From Dethiobacter sp. (GTDB lineage Bacteria; Bacillota; Dethiobacteria; DTU022; UBA8154), in contig DYEO01000037.1 of assembly GCA_020725665.1 (NCBI GenBank), forward strand, positions 17,542 through 81,541: a stretch of DNA of 64,000 nucleotides, read 5' to 3'. Shown here piece by piece: positions 1 through 8,462 of the stretch. The notes under the pieces were generated by a model that was not told where the DNA came from, did no database searches, and saw only the letters and a list, made by a program, of their open reading frames with translations. Every line of letters starts with the position of its first letter. The stretch's first letter is position 1. A program made the position numbers and the translations under genes.

Positions 1-576
1 GCGGGTATTAACGGGGCAAACCGCATTGAAGGGAACGCCCTTTCGGAGATCCAGGTTTTCGGTGCCATTGCCGGGCAGGTGGCGGCCCAATATGCCGGAC
101 AACAGGCTAAAAGCGAACCGAACAGGGAACAGGTCGAGGAGAAGTGTGCAGCTCTCCTGGCACCCCTGGAGCGAAACGAAGGTGTCTCCTATTTTGGATT
201 ACGCCGCCAGGCGCAGGAGATTATGTGGACGCAGGTTGGTCTTGTGCGCGATGGTGAAAAACTGGAGAAAGCAGCTGCTGCACTTACCTCGTTGCGCGAG
301 CAATCCTCCCGGATTTGTGTGCGTAATAAAACACGGGAATGCAATCGTGAGTGGATGGAGGCCCTGGAAACACAAAACATGTTGTTGCTGGCGGAAGCGA
401 TGGCCCGTTCAGCCCTTTATCGCAAGGAAACCAGGGGAGCCCATTATCGCCGTGATTATCCCGAAAAAAATAATGACCAGTGGCTTGTCAATGTAGTGGC
501 TACCCTGGAGGGGGAAAAGCTTAACATTAACCAAGCGCCTGTTGAGTTTACTTATCTGAAGCCGGAGGAGGTTTAA
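1..576 (+). CDS. Fumarate reductase/succinate dehydrogenase-type flavoprotein, C-terminal part (5' end outside window)
   Basis: The reading frame is open from base 1, so this is the tail of a larger gene. It starts with AGINGANRIEGNALSE, the FAD-binding segment found late in fumarate reductase and succinate dehydrogenase flavoproteins. Near residue 145 it carries RGAHYRRDYP, the arginine-containing motif of the C-terminal helical domain of this family. The enzyme would move electrons between a flavin and a fumarate/succinate-like substrate. A short [2Fe-2S] protein follows after 2 bases and is the likely electron partner. The family is clear. The substrate is not, because the catalytic N-terminal two thirds are not visible. 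L-aspartate oxidase-like members are an alternative. Confidence 0.88.
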   Translation, partial: AGINGANRIEGNALSEIQVFGAIAGQVAAQYAGQQAKSEPNREQVEEKCAALLAPLERNEGVSYFGLRRQAQEIMWTQVGLVRDGEKLEKAAAALTSLREQSSRICVRNKTRECNREWMEALETQNMLLLAEAMARSALYRKETRGAHYRRDYPEKNNDQWLVNVVATLEGEKLNINQAPVEFTYLKPEEV

Positions 577-578
577 TT

Positions 579-917
579 ATGAGTGAGCAGGCATTAGCAA
601 AAGTTAAGATTTACCGTTACAATCCCAAGGTTGACCGGGAACCGTACTATGATGAGTACGACGGTATACCTTTCGAAGGCCGTACCGTTCTCGATGTCCT
701 TAAATATGTATACGAAAAACACGACACGTCCCTTGCCTTTCGCTATTCCTGCCGGGGAGGACTTTGCAACGTATGCCTGTTGATGCTGAACGGTAAGAAT
801 GTCATGTCCTGTAAAAAACTTGCTGAAAAAGAAATGATTATTGAACCGGCGAAAAATAAAAAAGTGATCAAAGACCTCATGGTGGATCTCAGTGAAAAGG
901 TAGAGGCAGGAGTTTAA
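579..917 (+). CDS. [2Fe-2S] iron-sulfur protein, FrdB/SdhB N-terminal-domain type
   Basis: The 112-residue protein contains CRGGLCNVC (about residues 59-67) and a further Cys near residue 79, the plant-type [2Fe-2S] pattern of the N-terminal domain of succinate dehydrogenase/fumarate reductase iron-sulfur subunits. Those subunits are normally about 240 residues and have a second domain with [3Fe-4S] and [4Fe-4S] clusters. Here the gene stops cleanly after the first domain. It lies 2 bases after the flavoprotein stop, so the two are probably co-translated and form a soluble flavin/[2Fe-2S] module. No membrane anchor gene follows. The electron donor or acceptor is unknown. Confidence 0.85.
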   Translation: MSEQALAKVKIYRYNPKVDREPYYDEYDGIPFEGRTVLDVLKYVYEKHDTSLAFRYSCRGGLCNVCLLMLNGKNVMSCKKLAEKEMIIEPAKNKKVIKDLMVDLSEKVEAGV

Positions 918-947
918 AAATGCCTGAATAGGGAGGGATTGTTTTCC

Positions 948-1661
948 GTGTATGGTTGGAGAAAACGGATCGGTCTGATTATCCCCTCGCTCAATGTAAC
1001 CATTGAGCCGGAATTCAATAGATTGCTTGCCCCCGGCCTTTCTGTCCATGTTACGCGTACTCTCCTGGAGGAGGGAAGTCCGGAAAACCTGGGTAAGATG
1101 GCCGACGATTGTGTTGCCGCAGCAAAACTCCTGGCCACGGCGCATGTCGACATTATTGTCTATGCCTGTACCAGCGGCAGCCTGATTAAAGGGGTTGGCT
1201 GGGATCGGGAAATTATCCGTAACATCGAAGCGGAAACGGGAATTATCGCCACAACAACGTCCACGGCAGTCATCGAAGCATTCCAGGAATTGGGCGTTAA
1301 GAAAGTGGCGGTAGCAACGCCTTACATTGATGAGGTTAACCGCATTGAGAAAGAGTTTTTCGAAGGGCATGGGGTGGATGTAGTCAATATTGAGGGCCTG
1401 GGTTTTACCAAGGGGGAGCAGTTGCACGCCATCCCGATTGGTACTGCTTACAGCTTTGGGAAAAAAGTGGATCGGCCTGAAGCGGATTGTGTGTTTATCA
1501 GTTGCACCGATTTTCGAGCTATCGAGGAAATTGATTCCCTGGAGCAGGATCTCGGCAAACCCGTAATGTGCAGTAATACAGCGACATTCTGGTCAACCCT
1601 GAAAGAAACAGGAGTACGCCACGTCTACCGGCAATATGGTGAAATTCTGCGCCGCTTGTAA
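948..1661 (+). CDS. Maleate isomerase / Asp-Glu racemase family protein
   Basis: The N-terminus RIGLIIPSLNVTIEPEF matches maleate cis-trans isomerases and arylmalonate decarboxylase/EutA-like members of the Asp/Glu racemase superfamily. Two cysteines sit where the family has its catalytic pair: ACTSGS in the first half and SCTDFRA in the second. The family converts maleate to fumarate through a Cys-succinyl intermediate, or racemises or decarboxylates related acids. GTG 948 was chosen because GGGAGG at 931-936 lies 11 bases upstream; TTG 939 is in frame but too close to that site. Its place next to a fumarate-reductase-type flavoprotein fits maleate isomerase, but racemase or EutA-like activity cannot be excluded. 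Confidence 0.8.
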   Translation: MYGWRKRIGLIIPSLNVTIEPEFNRLLAPGLSVHVTRTLLEEGSPENLGKMADDCVAAAKLLATAHVDIIVYACTSGSLIKGVGWDREIIRNIEAETGIIATTTSTAVIEAFQELGVKKVAVATPYIDEVNRIEKEFFEGHGVDVVNIEGLGFTKGEQLHAIPIGTAYSFGKKVDRPEADCVFISCTDFRAIEEIDSLEQDLGKPVMCSNTATFWSTLKETGVRHVYRQYGEILRRL

Positions 1662-1770
1662 TTATCCTAAAAAAAAGAAGAAAGAGGGTGGAAATGCAGA
1701 TTATCGGATCCGGTGGCCGGCATCAAAAGGGTGTTTTAGGGCAAAATCGTACAAAGGGGAGGGTCTGTTA

Positions 1771-2931
1771 ATGAAAATGAAAAGGTTAAAACGAATTTGT
1801 TTCCTGTTGATTGCTTTGTTATTGATGGTTGTTTTGGTTGCTTCCTGTGCGCCGGCCAAGCAAACAGCGGGTGATAAAAAAGAGTCAATCAAAATCGGCG
1901 CTATTCTGCCACTTTCCGGGTGGGGAGCAGATTATGGCGATGAGGCGCAAAAAGGGATTAACCTTGCTGTTGCCGAGTTTAATAATGCCGGTGGGATTAA
2001 CGGTAAAGAGGTCGTCGTTCTTTTCGAGGACAGCGCTGCGGATGCGAAGCAGGCTGTATCCGGGGCCAAGAAGTTAATTGAAATCGATAAGGTCAGAGCC
2101 ATTGTGGGGGTTATGTTCAGCCATGAGGCGCTGGCGATTGCCCCCATGACGGAACAGAATAAAGTTCCGCTGATCTGCGGTATGGCCAATCATCCCGATA
2201 TTGCCCTTAGCGGGGAATACAATTTCGTGATTAACGAGTCGTCTCCGGGGATGGTTATAAAATTGGTAGACTTTCTTTACGAAAAAAGAGGAATGAAAAA
2301 ACTTGGTGTTCTCGCTTTTGACACGGACTACGGCCACTCAGTGGCAAAGACCATGGATGGGAGGCTAAAGGAAATTGGCGGTGAACTGGTAATTACCGAA
2401 CTGTACCCGCCGGGGACAAGCGACTTCAAGTCGCTGCTGCTTAAGGTTAAAAGTGCGGAACCGGATGTTCTTATGCTTGTGGGAAGCCCACCGGACACGA
2501 TCCAGATTATCAGGCAGATGTCGGAACTGGGCTTAAAGATACCCGTAGCCGGTTCGGATATGATCAGGGAAAAAGCAATTCTGGATGCTGTTGGAAAGTT
2601 GATGGATGGAGTTCTTTATTATAACCGCGGCCCTGAAACTGCAGAAGGCAAGGAAGCCGCAGCACAATTTCTGGCGAATTACAGCTCCGCCTATGGAGAA
2701 GAACCCCGTACTGTTACCCCATTTTTGGCATATGAAGGAGCGAAGTTGGCCTTAACTGCCATTGCGGAAGGAGGAGAAACGGGCCCGGAAATGCAGCAGT
2801 GGTTGGCGTCTATAAAAAACTTTATTGGAGCTAATGGGGAGATCACTATGGATGAAAACGGCGCCGCACGCCGTCCCATCGTCATACAGGAAGTTCGTGA
2901 TGGAAAATTTGATGTCCGGGTGGAGAAGTAG
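1771..2931 (+). CDS. ABC transporter substrate-binding lipoprotein, LivK/branched-chain amino acid type
   Basis: This is a 386-residue extracytoplasmic binding protein. It starts with a basic segment, a hydrophobic stretch and a lipobox LVASC with the lipid-modified Cys at residue 26. The mature part has IKIGAILPLSGW and GKEVVVLFEDSAAD, typical of type I periplasmic binding folds (Peripla_BP_6). ATG 1771 is preceded by GGGGAGGG. An upstream in-frame extension lacks a signal and was rejected. It opens a five-gene importer (binding protein, two permeases, two ATPases). This transporter class carries branched-chain amino acids but also amides, urea, aromatic acids and other carboxylates. The neighbouring oxidative genes suggest it brings in their substrate. 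Confidence 0.93.
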   Translation: MKMKRLKRICFLLIALLLMVVLVASCAPAKQTAGDKKESIKIGAILPLSGWGADYGDEAQKGINLAVAEFNNAGGINGKEVVVLFEDSAADAKQAVSGAKKLIEIDKVRAIVGVMFSHEALAIAPMTEQNKVPLICGMANHPDIALSGEYNFVINESSPGMVIKLVDFLYEKRGMKKLGVLAFDTDYGHSVAKTMDGRLKEIGGELVITELYPPGTSDFKSLLLKVKSAEPDVLMLVGSPPDTIQIIRQMSELGLKIPVAGSDMIREKAILDAVGKLMDGVLYYNRGPETAEGKEAAAQFLANYSSAYGEEPRTVTPFLAYEGAKLALTAIAEGGETGPEMQQWLASIKNFIGANGEITMDENGAARRPIVIQEVRDGKFDVRVEK

Positions 2932-2974
2932 TAAACAGCGGTAGTAAACAGGATTATTTTGGAGGAGGCCTGTC

Positions 2975-3841
2975 ATGATTGGTCAAATGATCGTGAACGG
3001 TTTAATTACCGGAAGTATATTTGTGATGATGGCAATAGGATTCAGTATTATGTACAACGCCATGCGTTTTTTTAACCTGGCTCACGGAGCGATCTTTCTC
3101 TCTGGAGCTTATTGTTCCTTTATCATGCACAATACTTTCGGTGTAGGATTGATAGGGGCTCTGCTGCTCGGAACTGTTGTGGCTGCGGTTATTCATATTG
3201 CCGTTGCCAAAGTTGTTTACTTTCCCATGCGCCTGCGCGGAGCAGGTCACTGGATTGTAGCCATTGCTTCCATGGGGATAGCTTTTATATTTGAAGCAGT
3301 TGTCGGGCTCTTTATCGGCACCCGGCCGTTAAGTATGCAAAAAAATTATCTGCCAAGCATGTTCCAATTCCAGGGAATCTATATCAGTTCCGTAGAGATT
3401 GCCATCGTCCTGACTTCGTTTATCGTGATCGGCCTCCTCGCCCTCTTTTTGAACAGGGCCAAGTTTGGCAAAGCCATGCGGGCTACCGTATGTGACCGGG
3501 ATATGGCTCAGGTGTTGGGCATAAACGCCAGTAGCATTGACCTGTTGGTTTATTCTATTGGAACGTTTATGGCAGCGGGTGCCGGAGCACTGATGAGCCT
3601 ACAGGTACAGTTGACGCATACCATGGGTCATTCCGCCCTGTTTAAAAGCATTGTCGTGTCTATTCTTGGGATCAGCGGGGGGTTTGTGGGTACATTGATG
3701 GGTGGGCTTTTCCTGGGTTTTGTTGAAAATTGTGTGGTTTACTTTTTAAATATTGGCTGGCGGGACGGCATCAGCCTGCTCATATTAATTGTTTATATTT
3801 TACTCACGCAGATTAAAAAAAGAGAACGGGAAATCTGTTAA
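2975..3841 (+). CDS. ABC transporter permease, LivH type
   Basis: The 288-residue hydrophobic protein has about eight membrane segments and the LivH signature region GKAMRATVCDRDMAQVLGI (about residues 164-182), which contacts the ATPases. ATG 2975 follows a strong GGAGGAGG site. It is the first of two inner-membrane permeases of the importer that begins with the lipoprotein upstream. The substrate is not readable from the permease. Confidence 0.92.
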   Translation: MIGQMIVNGLITGSIFVMMAIGFSIMYNAMRFFNLAHGAIFLSGAYCSFIMHNTFGVGLIGALLLGTVVAAVIHIAVAKVVYFPMRLRGAGHWIVAIASMGIAFIFEAVVGLFIGTRPLSMQKNYLPSMFQFQGIYISSVEIAIVLTSFIVIGLLALFLNRAKFGKAMRATVCDRDMAQVLGINASSIDLLVYSIGTFMAAGAGALMSLQVQLTHTMGHSALFKSIVVSILGISGGFVGTLMGGLFLGFVENCVVYFLNIGWRDGISLLILIVYILLTQIKKREREIC

Positions 3842-3860
3842 CAAAAAGGGGTGCCCGGTT

Positions 3861-4772
3861 GTGTATGAATTTATTCTGCATCTGCTCATCTTTACGGGTA
3901 TATTTATTATCCTGGCAGCGAGTTGTGACCTGATCCTGGGATACGCCGGTATGTATCAAATGGGGCACGGCGCTTTTTATGCCATCGGGGCTTACAGCGC
4001 CGCACTTATTGCCTTGCACTGGCACTGGCCTTTTTACCTTGAATTTTTAGCGAGCGGCTTATTTGCCGGTATCGTGGGGGCGCTTTTTGCTGCTTCGATG
4101 GTCCGGGCCAACGCCGATTATTTTTCCCTGGCCACCTTTGGACTGGCCGTGGTAACCTTTACGGTGTTGATGACCTGGGACAGTGTTACACGGGGTCCCC
4201 TGGGAATTACGGGAATACCCGGCATAAATATCTTCGGCCTGAGCATTGTTACAGGTTTGAAATTTTTAATCTTGACGGCGCTTATCACCGCAGCCACCAT
4301 TTACCTTTTATATCTTTTAGTCCATTCCCCTTTTGGCCGTGCCCTAAAGGCAATGCGCGAAGATGAAATTGCTACCCTTGCCTCCGGCAGAAACACGCCC
4401 ATGATGAAAGTAGTCGCTTACGGGATTGGTACAATGTTCGCCGGTTTTGCCGGTAACCTCTATGCCCACTATATTTCGTTTATCGATCCCACCACATTTT
4501 CCATTAATATTTCCATTCTGGTACTTTGCATGGTTGTTATTGGTGGAATGGGCACTCTAAAAGGTCCGGTTATCGGGGCGTTTCTCTTGTTTATTATCCC
4601 GGAGTTGTTGCGTTTTCTTGGCCTCCCTGCAACGACAGGGGGCTTAATCAGGCAGTTGATTTACGGCGTCGTGTTGGTTGTGATGCAGGCGTGGAACCCG
4701 CGCGGGCTGATGGGCATTAAGCTGCCCTTATCCTTTACAAAAATACGGCCAGGGCACAAGGAGATAGCTTAA
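3861..4772 (+). CDS. ABC transporter permease, LivM type
   Basis: This is the second permease, about 303 residues, with the LivM loop GRALKAMREDEIATLASGRN and the motif GGMGTLKGPVIGA near the C-terminus. GTG 3861 is taken as start because AAAAAGGGG lies about 10 bases upstream and the product begins directly at the first membrane helix. The open frame extends further upstream into livH but that extension is not needed. Its stop overlaps the next ATG (TAATG), so it is translationally coupled to the ATPase gene. Confidence 0.9.
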   Translation: MYEFILHLLIFTGIFIILAASCDLILGYAGMYQMGHGAFYAIGAYSAALIALHWHWPFYLEFLASGLFAGIVGALFAASMVRANADYFSLATFGLAVVTFTVLMTWDSVTRGPLGITGIPGINIFGLSIVTGLKFLILTALITAATIYLLYLLVHSPFGRALKAMREDEIATLASGRNTPMMKVVAYGIGTMFAGFAGNLYAHYISFIDPTTFSINISILVLCMVVIGGMGTLKGPVIGAFLLFIIPELLRFLGLPATTGGLIRQLIYGVVLVVMQAWNPRGLMGIKLPLSFTKIRPGHKEIA

Positions 4773-5542
4773 TGAAAAATCAGATGATCATGAAAATTGA
4801 AGGAATCAGCAAAAATTTTGGAGGACTAAAAGCTCTGCATGATGTTTCGCTGGAAATTGAAAACAACAGAGTGGTTTCGCTTATTGGACCAAACGGAGCC
4901 GGTAAGAGTACTCTGTTTAATACATTGACCGGTTACATCAGGGCCTCGGCAGGACGGGTTTTTTTTAAGGGAGAGGATATATCCGGTGCGCCGCCCAATA
5001 TCATTGCGGCAAAAGGTGTAGCCCGCAGTTTCCAGATCACGAGGGTGTTTCCTGCTTTAACCGTCCTGGAAAATGCCGTGCTGGGATGCTATCCCCAGGC
5101 AGGGGAAAACCCGTTCGTGGCAACCCTTTTGCGGAAACGTTGGCAAAAGGAAGAAAAGGAGAACTCTCGCAAAGCGATGGCCAACTTGGAAGTTGTTGGT
5201 CTCGCCCAGCACCGGGATCAGCTTGCCGAATCATTGGGTTATGCCCAGCGAAAATTGCTGGAGATTGCCCGTGTACTCACTACCGATGCCGACCTGATTC
5301 TCCTGGACGAACCCTTTTCCGGAATATTTGGGGATACAGCGCGGCAGATGATGAATGTTATTACCAGTTTGCCTGCTCGCGGTAAAACGGTCTGTCTGAT
5401 TGAACACAATATGGATATCGTGATGGAAATTTCTGAATGGATTTATGTGTTCAATTTTGGTGAATTGATTGCCAGTGGGAAGCCAAAAGATATTCGCACT
5501 AATGAAAGGGTCATAGAAGCCTATCTGGGGAAACCCGCTTAG
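4772..5542 (+). CDS. ABC transporter ATPase, LivG type
   Basis: The 256-residue ATPase has Walker A GPNGAGKST near residue 41, Walker B DLILLDEP, and a signature-region variant SLGYAQRKLLEIAR instead of LSGGQ, as is usual in LivG proteins. The switch His lies in LIEHNMD. The start overlaps the stop of the permease gene by one base. It forms a heterodimer with the LivF-type ATPase that follows and energises uptake. Confidence 0.93.
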   Translation: MKNQMIMKIEGISKNFGGLKALHDVSLEIENNRVVSLIGPNGAGKSTLFNTLTGYIRASAGRVFFKGEDISGAPPNIIAAKGVARSFQITRVFPALTVLENAVLGCYPQAGENPFVATLLRKRWQKEEKENSRKAMANLEVVGLAQHRDQLAESLGYAQRKLLEIARVLTTDADLILLDEPFSGIFGDTARQMMNVITSLPARGKTVCLIEHNMDIVMEISEWIYVFNFGELIASGKPKDIRTNERVIEAYLGKPA

Positions 5543-5559
5543 GAAGGTGGTCGATTATA

Positions 5560-6273
5560 TTGCTGGCTTTACAAATGAGTCAGGTAGAAACAGGTTATGG
5601 CAAAATTTCTGTTTTCCAAAACGTCAACCTGAAGGTGCACAAGGCGGAAATCGTTACCGTAGTGGGACCCAACGGTGCGGGGAAGACGACCCTTTTGAAA
5701 GCGATTTGCGGGTTGCTTCCCCTCTGGCACGGGGAGATTTATCTCTGGGCAGAAAAGGTGAATGATAAGCCTGCACACAAACGTGCTACGCATGGTGTTA
5801 CGCTGGTTCCGGAAGGCGCCCGGGTATTCGGCGATCTTACTGTGGCTGAAAATCTTGAAATGGGGGCATTTATCCGGAATGATAGTGCGGAAGTGCAGAG
5901 AGACCTGGAGATGGTTTTGGGCTTGTTTCCGGTGCTGAAGGAACGGTTTAAATATAAAGCCAGGCAACTGAGCGGTGGCCAACGGCAGATGCTGGCCATC
6001 GGCAGGGGCTTAATGTCAAAGGCCGGTTTAATCCTGCTTGACGAGCCTTCCCTGGGGTTATCGCCAATACTGGTGGAAGAGGTCTACGAAAAGCTAATGG
6101 CGATCCGAAGTATGGGAACCACAATTCTACTGGTTGAGCAAGCAGTGAAGAAAGCTTTTGAAGTGGCAGACAGGGGTTATGTCATGGCCCATGGCAAAAT
6201 AATGGCAGAGGGTACCGTCGAAAAATTGGCTAAAGAAGAGCAATTATTACAAGCTTATTTCGGCGCCATCTAG
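5560..6273 (+). CDS. ABC transporter ATPase, LivF type
   Basis: The protein is 237 residues with Walker A GPNGAGKTT, signature LSGGQRQMLAIGRGL, Walker B LILLDEP and the LivF-typical LVPEGARVFGDLTVAENL. TTG 5560 is chosen because AGGAAGGTGG ends 9 bases upstream; ATG 5575 is an in-frame alternative. It is the last transporter gene, and the flavin/iron-sulfur dehydrogenase genes begin 20 bases later on the same strand. Confidence 0.92.
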   Translation: MLALQMSQVETGYGKISVFQNVNLKVHKAEIVTVVGPNGAGKTTLLKAICGLLPLWHGEIYLWAEKVNDKPAHKRATHGVTLVPEGARVFGDLTVAENLEMGAFIRNDSAEVQRDLEMVLGLFPVLKERFKYKARQLSGGQRQMLAIGRGLMSKAGLILLDEPSLGLSPILVEEVYEKLMAIRSMGTTILLVEQAVKKAFEVADRGYVMAHGKIMAEGTVEKLAKEEQLLQAYFGAI

Positions 6274-6293
6274 CTTGGACAGGAGAAAGGGCT

Positions 6294-6608
6294 ATGCGAG
6301 TTATACAACATCCTATTCTCCACTTTCAGCGGGGAAGGGAGATCAAATTTACTTTTAACGGCCGGGAGTTGACGGGGTATGAAGGAGAAACTATTGCAGC
6401 CGCCCTACATGCATCCGGGGTGAGGGCCTTGGGCCACAGTCCCAGGCTGAACCGGCCAAGAGGCTTTTTTTGCGCCACTGGCAATTGCTCTTCCTGCTTG
6501 ATGAAGGTGAACGGAATCGCCAATGTGCGGGTTTGTATCACTCCTTTGCAGGAGGGTGCTGTAGTTGAGGTGCAAAAGGGAAAGGGTGATATTCTTGCAA
6601 CAGACTGA
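6294..6608 (+). CDS. [2Fe-2S] small subunit of a heteromeric FAD dehydrogenase (Fer2_4 type)
   Basis: The 104-residue protein carries FCATGNCSSCLMKVNG followed by a Cys about 15 residues later, the Fer2_4 plant-type [2Fe-2S] pattern. This small subunit occurs in opine oxidases, HcnABC-type hydrogen cyanide synthases, and the proline, sarcosine and D-amino acid dehydrogenase complexes. The gene overlaps the next FAD subunit by 14 bases. The order (small Fe-S, FAD subunit A, ferredoxin, BFD, DAO subunit B) is that of a multi-subunit amine/imino-acid dehydrogenase. The physiological acceptor is not shown by the sequence. Confidence 0.85.
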   Translation: MRVIQHPILHFQRGREIKFTFNGRELTGYEGETIAAALHASGVRALGHSPRLNRPRGFFCATGNCSSCLMKVNGIANVRVCITPLQEGAVVEVQKGKGDILATD

Positions 6609-7728
6609 GATCGCCGTGGTTGGCGGTGGCCCGGCCGGTCTGGCTGCAGCTCTGGAAGCGGTGAAAATGGGTTGCCAGGTGACCCTTATAGATCGCCATG
6701 CTTTTTTGGGCGGCCAGTTGGTCAAACAGACCCACAAGTTTTTTGGTTCCAGCAAACAGTATGCCGGCATACGGGGCATTGATATTGCAAAAAGACTTGC
6801 AGGCGACCTTGACAGTGGGCCGGGGAAGGTTTCGCTTGAGCTTAATACGACTGTATTGGGTTATTATGATGACGGCGTTCTGCTCGTAGAGAAAGATGAA
6901 CGGGTCAGCCCGCTCTTTCCCGAACGCATTATTGTGGCAACGGGGGCTATGGAAAAGATGCTGCTTTTCCGTAATAATGATCTGCCTGGCGTTTACGGGG
7001 CGGGAGCTGTGCAGACCTTAATGAACCTGTATGGGGTAGTGCCCGGTTGCAGGGTCTTGATGATCGGGGCCGGGAATATCGGCCTCATTGTAAGCTATCA
7101 ACTGCTGCAGGCCGGTGTGGAGGTGGCGGCCATCGTTGAAGGAGATACCCGTATCGGTGGATATCTGGTCCATGCTGCCAAGGTTCAACGGTCCGGAATC
7201 CCCATCTATACTTCCCATACGATATTGGAGGCTACCGGTGAAAATTGCGTGGAAGGTGCTGTAATCTGCCAGGTCGATGAAAAATGGCAACCGCTGGCAG
7301 GTACGGAAAGGGAAATTGCCGTGGATGTTATTTGCCTGGCGGTAGGGCTTACTCCGCTTACAGAACTGCTCCGGCAGGCGGGCTGTGAGATGTATTATGT
7401 CCCTGAACTGGGTGGTTATGTGCCTTTGCGGGATGAAAATATGCAAACTACCCTTCCCCATATTTTTGTTGCCGGTGATGCAGCCGGAGTGGAGGAAGCA
7501 AGTATTGCCATGGTCGAAGGGAAGATCGCGGGTATATCCGCTGCCGGCAGTCTGCGAAGCTGTACCAAAATAGATGGCTTGCTTGAGGCCTGCCGGCAAG
7601 AATTGCATGAACTGCGTGCAGGTGATACGGGAGATAAAAGCAGGAGGGGTCTGGAGAAATTAAGAAAAACAATGGAGAAGAGAAAATATGCTGAAAAAGA
7701 CGAAAGTACCGGCCTTTTACGAGCATAA
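6595..7728 (+). CDS. FAD/NAD(P)-binding dehydrogenase subunit A (OoxA/HcnB-like)
   Basis: About 377 residues. It has an N-terminal Rossmann motif VVGGGPAGLAA, a second dinucleotide motif MIGAGNIGL near residue 158 and IFVAGDAAGVEEA near the C-terminus, the pattern of pyridine-nucleotide-disulfide-type oxidoreductases. The spacing and partners match the alpha subunits of opine oxidases and HcnB. TTG 6595 is used: a GGGAAAGGG site lies about 8 bases upstream, and the product begins directly before the FAD motif. The redox-active CxxC of true disulfide reductases is absent. It probably shuttles electrons from the substrate-oxidising B subunit to the Fe-S proteins. Confidence 0.85.
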   Translation: MQQTEIAVVGGGPAGLAAALEAVKMGCQVTLIDRHAFLGGQLVKQTHKFFGSSKQYAGIRGIDIAKRLAGDLDSGPGKVSLELNTTVLGYYDDGVLLVEKDERVSPLFPERIIVATGAMEKMLLFRNNDLPGVYGAGAVQTLMNLYGVVPGCRVLMIGAGNIGLIVSYQLLQAGVEVAAIVEGDTRIGGYLVHAAKVQRSGIPIYTSHTILEATGENCVEGAVICQVDEKWQPLAGTEREIAVDVICLAVGLTPLTELLRQAGCEMYYVPELGGYVPLRDENMQTTLPHIFVAGDAAGVEEASIAMVEGKIAGISAAGSLRSCTKIDGLLEACRQELHELRAGDTGDKSRRGLEKLRKTMEKRKYAEKDESTGLLRA

Positions 7729-8218
7729 AAACGGTCTCCCGCATGCAGAGAGGATGCTGCAAGGGCCGTTTGCGTTAATCGAATGTTATCAAAGAATTCC
7801 CTGTGATCCCTGCCAGTACGCTTGTCCCCGGGAAGCGATTAAAACGTTTCAGGATATTAACGACTTGCCGGAGATCGATTATGACAGGTGTAATGGATGC
7901 GGTCGCTGCCTGAGCAAGTGCCCCGGACTGGCTATTGTGATCATTGATTCTACATTTAGCCTGCAGGAAGGGCTTGTCAAGATTCCTTTTGAATTTCTCC
8001 CTTTACCGGTTGCGGGAGATGTGGTCGAGGCCCTCAACCGGGAAGGACGAGTGGTGTGCAGGGCCAGGGTATTAAAGGTCGAGAATGCCCAGTGGCAGGA
8101 TAGAACGCCGGTGATCTGGTTAACCGTTCCGAAAGAGCATGTGTTGGATGTGCGCAACCTGCGTTTAATACAGGGGGATGAAAGAGATGGAGGAAGATAC
8201 AATTGTCTGCCGCTGTGA
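7688..8218 (+). CDS. 4Fe-4S ferredoxin-type electron transfer subunit
   Basis: The 176-residue protein has two iron-sulfur motifs: CDPCQYACP (about residues 39-47) and CNGCGRCLSKCP (about residues 68-79). The first lacks one Cys of the usual CxxCxxC spacing, so a non-canonical cluster is possible. The C-terminal 90 residues form a beta-rich region without a recognised name. The start overlaps subunit A by 41 bases and the end overlaps the BFD gene by 41 bases. It belongs to the dehydrogenase complex and likely links it to a soluble ferredoxin in this anaerobe. Confidence 0.83.
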   Translation: MLKKTKVPAFYEHKNGLPHAERMLQGPFALIECYQRIPCDPCQYACPREAIKTFQDINDLPEIDYDRCNGCGRCLSKCPGLAIVIIDSTFSLQEGLVKIPFEFLPLPVAGDVVEALNREGRVVCRARVLKVENAQWQDRTPVIWLTVPKEHVLDVRNLRLIQGDERDGGRYNCLPL

Positions 8219-8462
8219 AGACCTGACCCTCGCTGACATCCGGTCGGTATTGCAGCGTGGTTATACGTCGTTGGAAGAGATCAAAAGAATTACACGTTGC
8301 TGTATGGGGCCCTGCCAGGGCCGGACGTGCCGGGATCTGGTTGTAAAGGAAATTGCCCGTAGCAGTGGGAAAAAAATTGAGGATATTGGCCTGACGGTTT
8401 TCCGGCCTCCGGTCAAGCCAATCAAAATAAAATGCCTGCTGGGAGTATGGGAGCATGAATGA
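8178..8462 (+). CDS. BFD-like [2Fe-2S]-binding protein
   Basis: The 94-residue protein contains VCRCEDLT near the N-terminus and CCMGPCQGRTC in the middle. This is the CxC...CxxxxC arrangement of the bacterioferritin-associated ferredoxin-like domain, which is often fused to or encoded beside the A subunits of opine, proline and glycine dehydrogenases. It overlaps both the upstream ferredoxin and the downstream DAO gene, which indicates tight stoichiometric translation. It probably bridges electrons between the flavins of the complex. Confidence 0.85.
   Translation: MKEMEEDTIVCRCEDLTLADIRSVLQRGYTSLEEIKRITRCCMGPCQGRTCRDLVVKEIARSSGKKIEDIGLTVFRPPVKPIKIKCLLGVWEHE

Noticed and set aside
594..1427. 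A 277-codon minus-strand frame
   Set aside because: It runs opposite two supported + strand genes and has no domain features.
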